In this document: positions 44,873-55,882 of the stretch, piece by piece
Layout: each line of letters opens with the position of its first letter
Position numbering within the stretch: position 1 is the first letter of the stretch
Assembly: GCA_032622095.1 (NCBI GenBank)
Contig: CP136066.1
Coordinates: 55,148,609 to 55,212,608, forward strand
Direction of reading: 5' to 3'
Length of the DNA stretch: 64,000 nt
Source: Siphonodentalium dalli
Lineage: Eukaryota > Mollusca > Scaphopoda > Gadilida > Siphonodentaliidae
Translations under genes and position numbers: made by a program
Notes under the pieces: generated by a model
Seen by the model: the letters and a program-made list of their open reading frames with translations, nothing else
The model's database searches: none
What the model was told of the DNA's origin: nothing

Positions 44873-45175
44873 AACCCCCGATTAAGTGGTTATGCTCATT
44901 TGCCGTGATGCTGGTGGGTCCTGCTGATTTGATATGATGACGGTAGGTCAAACTGATGTTTGCAACAACCGACATTATCATTATTAAACTATTTTACAAT
45001 ATAACATTTTTTGAATGTTTTATAAACATAATGGCTATTCTTCCATTCGTTAGGATTCTCCAATATCGACAATTACAACTTGTTCTTAACAGCATCAGTT
45101 TGGCCTACCAGCGTCATAGCAATTCTGCAGGACTCACCAGCATAACACATTAGTTGGACCACTTAACCAGGGATG
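44873..45175. mobile_element. Foldback DNA element, copy 2
   Basis: Termini ACCCCCGATTAAGTGGT and complement-like ...ACCACTTAACCAGGGAT, with arms pairing through GTGATGCTGGTGGGTCCTGC. Related to the element at 14216-14727 (same ACCCC..G..(C/T)AAGTGG terminus). Flanked by related ~45-bp segments (CACAATAAAA ... TTCAAATAAGCTATT at about 44793 and 45299). Confidence 0.6.
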
Positions 45176-45369
45176 GATTATGCCTTCGCATGATCGAAGG
45201 ATGGTGGTGATTTTTAAAACTTTTCATCTTGAACCAGGTCCAGGGGAGGCAACCTTCAGCGTGCCCTATTGTGTCTCCCACTCCCCCAGGAGAAGGTACA
45301 CAATAAAACAGAAAAGGTGCTGATTTCAAATAAGCTATTGTAGAAGCACATGGAAATTTTGAATCGCAA

Positions 45370-45960
45370 GGATGCAATTATCCTTACTAGATTTCGAATG
45401 TCTAATCACAGACTTCCCATTGGAACTGGATCATGGAATCTGGAACTAGTATATATACTAGTCCCAGATGGAATGATACCAATAAGAAAGACAGAGTAAG
45501 CACGAGATGTAACATTGGGTTACTTGGAGATGAATACCATTGTATTTTACAATGCTCTTCGCTTGATTCTCTGAGAAAAAAAGTAGATTCCCAAATACTT
45601 TCGAAATTATCCGAATTTAGTTAATTTTACGAAATTGTTTAACTCCAAAAACCAGAATATACTAATTAAACTCTCCAAATTTATTCAAAACGCAAGAGTT
45701 AATAATGAATAATGCATGATATCTGCATTCAGTCGCGATATCTCCAACAGTTTCGAGGAGGTGGCGCAATTTAGTGATGCATGTCATCAAACATCATTGT
45801 CATGCCCTATCATATAAATATTGAATAGCCACCCCCCCCCCTCACAGTGGAAAACCCATTTCCACTGTTGCACACCATGTATTGTATTGTAAAATTATGT
45901 ATTATGTTCTCATAATATGATATAACATGATTTATTTGAGAAATAAACATTTGAAATTTG
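45370..45960 (+). pseudogene. LINE 3' end relic
   Basis: Reads IILTRFRMSNHRLPIGTG at about 45378, then (shifted) STRCNIGLLGDEYHCILQC, the C-terminal cysteine/histidine motif of jockey/CR1 ORF2. A non-coding 3' part follows to AATAAACATTTGAAATTTGA. C10 run at 45832-45841. Broken by stops and at least one shift. Confidence 0.65.
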
Positions 45961-46339
45961 AGCGTTCATGTTGCGAAGTACGCCGCGTTCAATTATTTTG
46001 CTTTGACCGCGAGATGATGGTGATTATATAAACTTCGCAATATTTATGTGATAAATTCACACAAGATTGAGGAATATTGTGATAAAGTTACACAGGTTAA
46101 TACAATTTCACATTATGAACCGGATTTAAAAGTGAACGAGGGAAATTCTATTTAGTTTCGTCAAGTGATCGTAAATTCATTAATATTAGTACTTGGTGTG
46201 GTCACTTTGATCACAAAACAATGAATATTTGTTAACTTGGAAAGCTGTACATGAAATTAGATTAAATTGGATAACTATATCACAATTGTCCCCGACCTGA
46301 GTAACTCTATCACAATTTCTCCAACCTGGGTAACTCTAT
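45961..46339. other. No recognisable gene
   Basis: Three diverged repeats of GTAACTCTATCACAAT-type sequence near 46268-46345. Otherwise nothing. Confidence 0.4.
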
Positions 46340-46442
46340 CACACACACACACACACCCCCCTCCCACACACACACACCCACCCACCCACAAACACACCCC
46401 CACACACACACACCCTCCCACACACACACACCCTCACACACA
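46340..46442 (+). repeat. (CA)n-rich microsatellite
   Basis: CACACA interrupted by CCC blocks. Open frames here are His/Pro/Thr strings. Confidence 0.9.
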
Positions 46443-46534
46443 ACAAATGAAAGTGTCAATACTTTTATGCTAAGCAGTCAATATCATGATAAAGAAGGAA
46501 AGTAAAAATGTTTAAGGAAAGTGTGTAAATGAAT

Positions 46535-47560
46535 TCAAATGTGAAGTCTAAGATGGCTCCAGGCGCCCATGTGTTTTAAAACAAATTTCGGAAGAATTGG
46601 GCAGCTTCCATCTAGAGGTCACACCAAAGAACCATATGAAGTATGGATGAGGGATGATAGATGTGGCATGTAGAGTGTGCCAAATGATTTTAGTCATGTA
46701 AAGAGTAAAATCCAAGATGGCCCCTGGCGACCATGCTACTTAACGAAATTCAGATAATATCGTTGGCTCCCATCTAGAGGTCACCCGAAGGTCCGTATAC
46801 AGTTTAGTGACGATCGGATGAGGGATGTAGCCTGTAGGATGTGTCGAAGGATTTAGTCATGCAAGATGGCCGCTGGCAGCCATGGTTTTTAACGAATTTC
46901 AGAAAACATCGTTGGCTCCCATCTAGAGGGCACCCTGAAGATGTATATACAGTTTGGTGACGATCGGATGAAGATGTGGCCTGTAGGTTGTGCCAAAAGC
47001 TTTTAGTCACGTAAAGAGTAACATCCAAGATGGCCGCTGGCGACCATGTTTTTTAATGAAATTCGGAAGATATCGTTGGCCCCCATCTAGCGGTCACCCC
47101 GAAGATCCTTATAAAGTTTGGTGACGATCGGATGAGGGATGTGGCCTGTAGGTTGCGTCGAAAGATTTAGTCATGCAAAGAGTAAAATCCAAGATGGCCG
47201 CTGGCAGCCATGTTTATTTAAAGAATTTCACCCCGAAGATACCTATGAAGTTTGGTGACGATCGGATGAGGGATGTGGCCTGTAGGTTGTGCCGAAGGAT
47301 TTATTAATGCAAAGAGTAAAATCCAAGATGGCCGCTGGCAGCCATGTTTTTCAACGAATTTCAGAATAAATAGCTCCCATCTAGAGGTCACCCTAAATAT
47401 GCATATAACTGTTGGTAATGATCGAACGAGATATGTGGTCTGTAGGGCGTGCCAAAGGATTTAGTGATGCAAAGAGTACAATCCAAGATGCCTGCTGGCG
47501 GCCATGTTTTCATCGAAAATCACTAAAATTCGATAGCTCCCATCTTGAGGTGATCCTAAT
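46535..47560 (-). repeat. ~165-bp dispersed tandem repeat, array 3 (about 6 copies)
   Basis: Complement of the arrays at 38.3 and 42.8 kb. AAGATGGC anchors at about 46551, 46715, 46864, 47028, 47192, 47326 and 47486 give spacing mostly 160-164 bp, with shorter deletion copies. The left breakpoint of the 7.2-kb duplication (47421) falls inside this array. Confidence 0.9.
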
Positions 47561-47796
47561 CTCCGGATGAATGATGAAAATATACAGTGAATGTGTTCAT
47601 TTGTAGAGGGACACCACCCTCCACCCCATGAAAGACAATCGTCCATGATTTGTCGGGTCATGACCAATCTTCTAATGCCACAACTGATACGCCGTTATAT
47701 TGTTTTAGGAATTGGAGCCACCAATACCAGTCGAAATAGACATATGTGACCCGCCATATCAAATCCAGTCGTAAGTCGGGATTTTTTTTACCCTGT

Positions 47797-47865
47797 GTCA
47801 ATGCATTCTCTTATATATGCGAGTCGACCATAGGTCGCCTCGCATATATAAGAGAATGCATTGGC
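47797..47865. repeat. Palindromic cassette, copy 9
   Basis: Forward orientation. One arm starts GTCAATGC, otherwise as copy 3. Confidence 0.9.
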
Positions 47866-48083
47866 CTAACAATTTTTTATAATTTAAATAATTTTTTCTT
47901 GTATTCTTTAACAATTTTATAATTTCACCCATACAGAGCCCCAGACAAACACGAGCAGACGACACTCTTCTATATGCTTCTATATATGTGTGGGGATCCC
48001 TGCAGGGTAATGGATGTTTTTTATTTTATGTCCTAAAAATTGTAAGAAACATTTATTTTAAAAAAATGATAAAAAATTGTTAG

Positions 48084-48152
48084 GCCAATGCATTCTCTTA
48101 TATATGCGAGGCGACCTATGGTCGACTCGCATATATAAGAGAATGCATTGGC
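48084..48152. repeat. Palindromic cassette, copy 10
   Basis: Reverse orientation, perfect arms, loop GCGACCTATGGTCGA, followed by CACAGGG. Confidence 0.9.
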
Positions 48153-48649
48153 ACAGGGTAAAAAAATCCCGACTTACGACTGGATTTGTTATGGCGGGTC
48201 ACATATCTTGGAATTGATTTAGTTTCATTCTTGATTGCGAAGGTCTCCAATTATCTCAGCAGTCTAGATATGAAAATGCATGAAGAAATGAAATTAAAGA
48301 CATATTATGTACTTGTTCGGGTGCGTGAAACTGATAAGTTAGTAATCAGGCACTATGTCAATTGGAGGAATGCAACATTCTACTAACACCGCCGAATACC
48401 TGAAGCAAATCGACCGTACCACTCCATGGAAAACATTGTCTGAACTACGCTCAAATGTAAATATTTACTACTCGAATCGGGACGCTTCTATCGGCGATAA
48501 ACTAACGAAAACGATTTCACCACCGAGAGTCACTGCATTTAATTAATAATTAGAATGATGGTGTGTGTTGTCAATTTAGATATACTATTGTACAAATAAC
48601 TACTTTGAACAACATTATTTTCCATTTCTATATTTGATCACCCTACCGG

Positions 48650-49645
48650 AGTTTTTCACATCACTTTAAGTTTCCTCGAGCAAAGACCGTCTTTCTGAGA
48701 TTTGCGGAATACCTTCCCAGCCAAGTATTTTGATTACCCTTTCCTGGGTGGCTCTCAAAAGCAAGTTAATGGTGTCTACTTCCACACCTAAAAAGGTTAT
48801 GATCTGACAAGTGATGTGGATTTGTGGTTTGCTTCCTGTAATCCAGAGTCAATTAGGAGCTGAGACAGACAGTGTGTCATATTCTGTCGCCCCGACTCCT
48901 GCCAAATCATCCAAATAGTCGAGGATGTGAAATATTCATTAGTACCCATGGCATCAGTAACTCTCTGACAAATGTGGGCTGAGGACTTGGAACCCATGCT
49001 GAGGACTCTTTCTATGACCATGTGGCCTTTCCAATGAAATGAGACTAAATGAGTGTCTCTCGGGCAAATGAAAATAAGTTTATAGGCACGAGAAAGGTCT
49101 TTACGATAACTGAAACTCCCTCTACCTTTAATCTTTATGTCTCGTTGGAAATTCCTTGGTTGACCAGGGTTGACACTACATTCCGGGGAAAAACTGTGTT
49201 TCTGTGAACCGGTTTTTGGGAGAGGATTTAAGGGTGATATCAACAGGCCTGTGGAATTAAACGGGTTCCTTTTCAATGGCCCTATAATACTCTCATATGC
49301 TACCTCTTCTGTCAAATAACTTAGCATGTGAGTTGGAAAATCCCAAGCCCCGACGTGGTTCCTTGGTATTTTTCCAAAGGCAGAGAGTTCACTTGTGCAT
49401 CCGATTGGAAACCCAAATTCTAGCAGATCACGTGTGCAGATCGTGTTGTCGTCGTAATTGGTTGACTCAAGGATTGATCGCCATAACTTGATATTAAATT
49501 TTTAACGGCATGCAAGGGGACTCTACAACCTTCAAAATTGTCGACGCCGAATCTTTGCACCAAAGCGGATTTTAGCGGATTTTGGATATGTTGTTCCCTA
49601 CATTCTGCCCGACAACATGACACCAAAAAACAGCTTGTAAACAAT
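48650..49645 (-). pseudogene. DIRS-like retroelement reverse transcriptase relic (unit 1)
   Basis: Minus-strand fragments in shifting frames read DLLEFGFPIGC (about 49400-49440), then TEEVAYESIIGPL, ISPLNPLPK, KGRGSFSYRKDLSRAY, WKGHMVIERVLSMG and HICQRVTDAMG (49327 to ~48960). In another frame comes ILDYLDDLAG, with the catalytic YLDD at 48907-48918, then FLGVEVDT. This motif series (GP..PF....SPLN.VPK, KRDL.RAY, ..RVL.MG..S..YICQRVT, YLDD, FLGV) is that of DIRS-type tyrosine-recombinase retrotransposons. Frameshifts at several points mark it as dead. No recombinase domain was found, because a MITE lies at its downstream side. Confidence 0.75.
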
Positions 49646-49705
49646 TTGTTCTAGGTCCAATGCTTCAACGACCAGACTATATGCCACTCTTTACGCCACT
49701 CTTTA

Positions 49706-49918
49706 CAGTAATGCCCTAAATAATCGACTCCTTAATCACAGCATAATTGTGGGTATCTTTTCAGGATTTAGTCGGAAATATGACTTGTTGCCATTCATAT
49801 GAATGCTCTCACTGAGAGCTTTCCGATGAATGGCAACAAGCCATATTTCTGACTAAATCCTGAAAAGTTACCCATAATTATGCTGTGGTTAAGGAGTCGA
49901 TTATTTAGGGCATTACTG
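49706..49918. mobile_element. Palindromic Tc1/mariner-type MITE
   Basis: CAGTAATGCCCTAAATAATC at the left end and its complement at the right. The element is a nearly complete palindrome with ~100-bp arms. Flanked by TA on both sides (49704-49705 and 49919-49920). CAGT termini with a TA TSD suit the pogo/mariner group. Inserted in the DIRS-like relic. Confidence 0.85.
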
Positions 49919-50069
49919 TACCATGTTGAACTTTCTGTGCGCACTTGTTATCGATGTCACCCCTATCCTTCAGTTTGACTTAAAACTAGATACACATATA
50001 GGCCGAAATTGATCCGGAGATGGACCGTTCATCATAGGGAGATTAAATTGTTTCTTTACCGTCCTTTAA

Positions 50070-50535
50070 AGGCCCACTTAATTTTCGAGTCGCCGATTAT
50101 TTTTTTATACTGACTTGATATGCGGTTTTAATAACAATATATGCCATAAAATATGATTTAAATACTATAATTCATCACTATTTGAAACAACTGTATCTCA
50201 GAAGATGCCCACATAGAAATAGAAAACTGCTGAAATCATAGAATGACTTCCCCCTCTGGATCCCAGAATACAACATAATTCAAACTTTTTCAATGGAAGG
50301 GGAAGAACTCTATCTTTAATATATAGTGTTATTCCCCCTGCATTGAAAATAATGATTTTTACTGCAATCCAGATGACAAAACGCGTTGGCAACTCAACAA
50401 AACAACATGTCCACAGTTTATTACACCGGATAAGTTGATAATACAATGTTTTGGAGCTTCCTCTTTCAAATGGTATATAATATGGCATATATTTAAAAAA
50501 AATGTAATCTGGTGGTTCGAAAATTAAGTGGGCCT
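50070..50535. mobile_element. TTAA-type MITE, AGGCCCACTT termini
   Basis: Termini AGGCCCACTTAATTTTCGA and complement TCGAAAATTAAGTGGGCCT. Left flank TTAA (50066-50069), right flank TCAA (50536-50539), one change from TTAA. 466 bp. The 125-codon frame on its minus strand (50198-50575) is mostly MITE sequence. Confidence 0.75.
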
Positions 50536-50775
50536 TCAACCCATTAGCATTCTGAATAGCTCTCAATTTCTCCAACTGGGCATGAAGGGCTGTTTTAACT
50601 GTCTTGGTTGTTGGCCTTCAGCTTCAAATTCTCTGTCTGTATATATGTCGGCTTTCAGTTGCACTGCCTCATCGTAATCGCTTCCACTCGAATCCAAATC
50701 TGAATCATCAGAAAGCTCGGCGTAATTTTCTAGTCCTTCTTTGTTGACGTTTTCTTGTTTTCGTCTCCGTGGCAA
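50536..50775 (-). pseudogene. Acidic ORF fragment, possible N-terminal part of the DIRS-like element
   Basis: Reads MPRRRKQENVNKEG, then an Asp/Ser/Glu-rich stretch (LSDDSDLDSSGSDYD). A neighbouring frame continues KTALHAQLEKLRAIQNANG, a heptad-like helix. It lies upstream of the RT relic on the same strand, where a gag-like ORF would be. No family-specific motif is visible, so this assignment is weak. Confidence 0.35.
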
Positions 50776-51163
50776 CTCTCAAATTGATTAACTATTTTGT
50801 CATCTTTATGAATCTGAGGTTTCCCAGTTGAACCACAATTCCTGTCCCAGTTTATACTAAAACAAAACAAAACAAATATTGCCCAGTGATATGGGCTAAA
50901 CTTATGATCCCTCTGGCTGAAACTTCTTATGTTATATTTCTCAATCAATACAATAAAGACAATAATTGTTTGAACATGATTTTGGCGTTAAATGTGGACA
51001 TGTAAAAACTACCCCGCACATCTGAAGAGAATCGGACTCACCGCGATTAAGTTGCAAAGAATCGGAGCCCTTATTAGAGAACCGAAACCTCCACCAGATT
51101 TTCATTTTAGCTTCTTTTCTAAAAAAGAACGCTTTGTTGGAATTGCCACGGGCGTATTTGCTG

Positions 51164-52789
51164 TTATACGGGGACGAGGTCGATTTGTCCACACCCAGCG
51201 ATGCTATGTTATAGGGGGACGAGGTCGATTTGTCCACACCCTAGCGGTGCTATTGTTATACGGGGACGAGGTCGATTTGTCCACACCCTAGCGATGCTAT
51301 TGTTATACGGGGACGAGGTCGATTTGTCCACACCCTAGCGATGCTATTTTTATACGGGGACGAGGTCGATTTGTCCACACCCCAGCGATGCTATTGTTAT
51401 ACGGGGACGAGGTCGATTTGTCCACGCCCTAGCGATGCTATTGTTATACGGGGACGAGGTCGATTTGTCCACACCCTAGCGATGCTATTTTTATACGGGG
51501 ACGAGGTCGATTTGTCCACACCCCAGCGATGCTATTGTTATACGGGGACGAGGTCGATTTGTCCACACCCTAGCGATGCTATTGTTATAGGGGGACGAGG
51601 TCGATTTGTCCACAACATAGCGATGCTATTGTTATACAGGGACGAGGTCGATTTGTCCACACCCTAGCGATGCTATTGTTATAGGGGGACGAGGTCGATT
51701 TGTCCACAACATAGCGATGCTATTGTTATACGGGGACGAGGTCGTATTTGTCCACACCCTAGCGATGCTATTGTTATAGGGGGACGAGGTCGATTTGTCC
51801 ACACCCTAGCGGTGCTATTGTTATACGGGGACGAGGTCGATTTGTCCACACCCTAGCGATGCTATTGTTATACAGGGACGAGGTCGATTTGTCCACACCC
51901 TAGCGATGCTATTGTTATACGGGGACGAGGTCGTATTTGACCACACCCTAGCGATGCTATTGTTATACGGGGACGAGGTCGTATTTGTCCACACCCTAGC
52001 GATGCTATTGTTATACGGGGACGAGGTCGTATTTGTCCACACCCTAGCGGTGCTATTGTTATAATGGGACGAGGTCGTATTTGTCCACACCCTAGCGATG
52101 CTATTGTTATACGGGGACGAGGTCGTATTTGTCCACACCCTAGCGATGCTATTGTTATACGGGGACGAGGTCGTATTTGTCCACACCCTAGCGGTGCTAT
52201 TGTTATAACGGGACGAGGTCGTATTTGTCCACACCCTAGCGATGCTATTGTTATACGGGGACGAGGTAGATTTGTTCACACCCTAGCGGTGATATTGTTA
52301 TACGGGACGAGGTCGTATTTGTCCACACCCTAGCGGTGCTATTGTTATAATGGGACGAGGTCGTATTTGTCCACACCCTAGCGATGCTATTGTTATACGG
52401 GGACGATGTAGATTTGTCCACACCATAGCGATGCTATTGTTATACGGAGACGAGGTCGATTCGTCCACACCCTAGCGATGCTATTTTTATACGGAGACGA
52501 GGTCGATTTGTCCACACCCTAGCGATGCTATTTTTATACGGGACGAGGTCGATTTGCCCACACCCTAGCGATGCTATTGTTATACGGGGACGAGGTCGAT
52601 TTGTCTACACCCTAGCGATGCTATTGTTATACGGGGTCGAGGTCGATTTGTCCACACCCTAGCGATGCTATTGTTATACGGGGACGAGGTCGATTTGTCC
52701 ACACCCTAGCGATGCTATTTTTATACGGGTCGAGGTCCATTTGTCAACACCCTAGCGATGCTATTGTTATACGGGGACGAGGTCGATTT
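51164..52789. repeat. 47/48-bp satellite array (unit 1)
   Basis: About 34 tandem copies of a 47-bp unit: ATACGGGGACGAGGTCGATT, TGTCCACACCCTAGCGATGC, TATTGTT. A 48-bp variant (GTCGTATTTG for GTCGATTTG) dominates the middle (about 51730-52400). Other variants change GCGATG to GCGGTG or CACCCT to CAACAT. Because 47 is not a multiple of three, open frames run through all phases; the 48-bp block gives a 16-residue periodic antisense frame. None is evidence for a protein. Confidence 0.95.
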
Positions 52790-53781
52790 TCGAGAAATCA
52801 CATCAACGCGGGGAAAATTCTTTCCAAAACAATTTTTTTCAAAATACAAATTGTGTTGCATGCAGAACTACTCTTTCCGTTATAAAAAAAATGGATTCCG
52901 TCCGTTCGTCCGTAACAACTTTGGAACACGTTGTCTCAGTCATCGTAGGCCGGATTTTGTTGATTTTTTTGTATTCTCGTGAACCAGCTTGGGTGAAAAT
53001 ATATCCACATGGATACAGTGTTATGGCTATAACATAAACACCAAGATTTAAAGCACGGCGTTAAAAAAGAGGGGTTTTTTTGTGCATAAAATGTGAACCC
53101 AAATATCAGTCTTTCAGATTCTAAGGAAACTCAGGATCTGAGTCTTCTGTAGTGAAAACGTATACCATATAACGTTTGCACTGAGACCGATTGTAAATAT
53201 TTACAAAATGTTTACCTGAATGTTGTTCAGTTAAATAGAGTTATCTCTCTTCAACAGATAATTATACGATCGTATTTGAGCAGACGATTTTTAATTGTCA
53301 TAGCACCATGGAATAATGGATATGAGTTCGATAATGTTTCTATTCAATCACGACTGTCGTATGTTTCCAGGGGTACTTGTCATCGCTAGTTCGCTATGAA
53401 TAACAAATACCCCAAGGCTTTATCAAATAGTTAACTGTTGTGCATTGATTTACAGACTTGCCTTGTATAAACACACCCGGGGTATGGCGGACACTGATAT
53501 TGATTGACATGCACGGTAGTTTTGTCGAGAAATAAATTCAAATACAAATGTTTTATGTGCTTTCAACCGGCCAGCATACAATTGGCAATGGTTGTATAGA
53601 CTATTGGTGAGTTCGTACAATAAAGAACAATATTGTAAGTCCCACATGAACACATACTTGATGCCTGAATCATTTTCAGTACGCATGTCACGCATGTATA
53701 CATTCAAGCTGGGACGTCTTGGAACTGACAAGGACAACAATCTATGGGGTGCCGTTCTTATATTTATTAGCTATTATTTAA

Positions 53782-54012
53782 CCCTTTGGGTGCCAGGGGC
53801 CGATCTCATCACAAAATAAGTCTGTTAAAGAATATAAGAATAAATTATTAAAATTGTAAAAAATTGTAAAAAAAATAATAAAAAAAAACATTGTTAGACC
53901 AATGCATTCTCTTATATATGCGAGGCGACCTATGGTCGACTCGCATATATAAGAGAATGCATTGGCACAGGGTATATGGGTTGATACAAAAATCGACCTG
54001 GCACTCAAAGGG
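53782..54012. mobile_element. piggyBac-type MITE with one cassette (unit 1)
   Basis: Termini CCCTTTGGGTGCCAGG and complement CCTGGCACTCAAAGGG, flanked by exact TTAA (53778-53781 and 54013-54016). TTAACCCTTTGG..GCCA closely resembles known piggyBac-like ends. 231 bp, one palindromic cassette (53897-53966). Confidence 0.85.
53897..53966. repeat. Palindromic cassette, copy 11
   Basis: Single cassette with loop GCGACCTATGGTCGA; preceded by TTGTTA and followed by CACAGGG, i.e. the right half of a two-cassette arrangement. Confidence 0.9.
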
Positions 54013-54180
54013 TTAATATCAATGAAATCGAATATATGATATATATTATGATATCTAATTGAGTTTATAATATCATAAAATAGAATTTGGGATATCACGA
54101 AATGCTTACTATTTTATGATATTATATATTCGATTTTGTGATATCCAAAATGAATTTATGATATCACTAATTCCAATTTG

Positions 54181-54380
54181 TTATATCACAGGATAATAAC
54201 CTGATATATCAGGATACGTACAATGATATATCAGGATAATAACATGATACGTAAACTGATATATCAGGATAATAACCTGATATATCAGGACACGTAACCT
54301 GATACATCAGGATAATAACCTGATATATCAGGATACGTGACCTGATATATTAGGATAATAATGTGATATATAGAGGATAT
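54181..54380. repeat. CCTGATATATCAGG palindrome array (unit 1)
   Basis: About nine copies of the perfect 14-bp palindrome CCTGATATATCAGG, some with one change. They are separated alternately by ATAATAA and ATACGTAA-type linkers, giving a ~21-bp unit with a two-unit higher order. Confidence 0.85.
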
Positions 54381-54387
54381 GAAATGA

Positions 54388-54518
54388 GTGTTTCTCTCAT
54401 ATGATATTTATGAAACGAGTCTAAGAATTTTCAGTTTTCTCGAGCCTCCGGCGAGAGAAAACTGAAAATTCGTGACGAGTTTCATAAATATCATATGAGA
54501 GAAACACGAATTACATAT
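54388..54518. repeat. Long hairpin (unit 1)
   Basis: GTGTTTCTCTCATATGATAT arm through TTTATGAAACGAGTC and TTTTCAGTTTTCTCG, then complement. ~60-bp arms around CCTCCGG. Confidence 0.85.
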
Positions 54519-55029
54519 TCTATTTATCACATGACACCTATAAATTGATTATGATGTCCAAAACGCACACAAATCACTAAATAGCTATATGACATCGGCA
54601 GCAAAAGGTTAATGTGACGTCACTTCATTGCACCGGAAGCCCAATTACACCTGATCGAACGAGATATGTGGTCTGTAGGGCGTGCCAAAGGATTTAGTGA
54701 TGCAAAGAGTACAATCCAAGATGCCTGCTGGCGGCCATGTTTTCATCGAAAATCACTAAAATTCGATAGCTCCCATCTTGAGGTGATCCTAATCTCCGGA
54801 TGAATGATGAAAATATACAGTGAATGTGTTCATTTGTAGAGGGACACCACCCTCCACCCCATGAAAGACAATCGTCCATGATTTGTCGGGTCATGACCAA
54901 TCTTCTAATGCCACAACTGATACGCCGTTATATTGTTTTAGGAATTGGAGCCACCAATACCAGTCGAAATAGACATATGTGACCCGCCATATCAAATCCA
55001 GTCGTAAGTCGGGATTTTTTTTACCCTGT

Positions 55030-55098
55030 GTCAATGCATTCTCTTATATATGCGAGTCGACCATAGGTCGCCTCGCATATATAAGAGAATGCATTGGC
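55030..55098. repeat. Palindromic cassette, copy 12
   Basis: Duplicate of copy 9. Confidence 0.9.
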
Positions 55099-55316
55099 CT
55101 AACAATTTTTTATAATTTAAATAATTTTTTCTTGTATTCTTTAACAATTTTATAATTTCACCCATACAGAGCCCCAGACAAACACGAGCAGACGACACTC
55201 TTCTATATGCTTCTATATATGTGTGGGGATCCCTGCAGGGTAATGGATGTTTTTTATTTTATGTCCTAAAAATTGTAAGAAACATTTATTTTAAAAAAAT
55301 GATAAAAAATTGTTAG

Positions 55317-55385
55317 GCCAATGCATTCTCTTATATATGCGAGGCGACCTATGGTCGACTCGCATATATAAGAGAATGCATTGGC
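55317..55385. repeat. Palindromic cassette, copy 13
   Basis: Duplicate of copy 10. Confidence 0.9.
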
Positions 55386-55882
55386 ACAGGGTAAAAAAAT
55401 CCCGACTTACGACTGGATTTGTTATGGCGGGTCACATATCTTGGAATTGATTTAGTTTCATTCTTGATTGCGAAGGTCTCCAATTATCTCAGCAGTCTAG
55501 ATATGAAAATGCATGAAGAAATGAAATTAAAGACATATTATGTACTTGTTCGGGTGCGTGAAACTGATAAGTTAGTAATCAGGCACTATGTCAATTGGAG
55601 GAATGCAACATTCTACTAACACCGCCGAATACCTGAAGCAAATCGACCGTACCACTCCATGGAAAACATTGTCTGAACTACGCTCAAATGTAAATATTTA
55701 CTACTCGAATCGGGACGCTTCTATCGGCGATAAACTAACGAAAACGATTTCACCACCGAGAGTCACTGCATTTAATTAATAATTAGAATGATGGTGTGTG
55801 TTGTCAATTTAGATATACTATTGTACAAATAACTACTTTGAACAACATTATTTTCCATTTCTATATTTGATCACCCTACCGG

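Larger units (their letters stand above)
47745..48203. mobile_element. TGTGACCCGCC MITE with two cassettes, copy 2
   Basis: Same 459-472-bp element as at 13723, with TA on both flanks (47743-47744 and 48204-48205), i.e. a 2-bp TA TSD. Cassettes at 47797-47865 and 48084-48152. Confidence 0.9.
47421..54653 (+). repeat. 7.2-kb tandem segmental duplication, unit 1
   Basis: 7233 bp repeated head-to-tail with unit 2. Starts ATCGAACGAGATATGTGG and ends CCAATTACACCTG. The sequence before the start ends TG, as does the unit end, giving 2-bp microhomology at the junction 54653/54654. Confidence 0.95.
54978..55436. mobile_element. TGTGACCCGCC MITE with two cassettes, copy 3
   Basis: Unit 2 counterpart of 47745-48203, identical by eye. 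Cassettes at 55030-55098 and 55317-55385. Confidence 0.9.

Noticed and set aside
50198-50575. 125-codon minus-strand frame
   Set aside because: Almost entirely inside the AGGCCCACTT MITE; its first residues belong to the neighbouring acidic ORF relic.
51164-52789. CRISPR-like look of the regularly spaced 47-bp array, and long open frames through it
   Set aside because: The units are contiguous tandem repeats with no unique spacers, the context is eukaryotic, and there are no cas genes. The frames arise because the repeat lacks stops in several phases.
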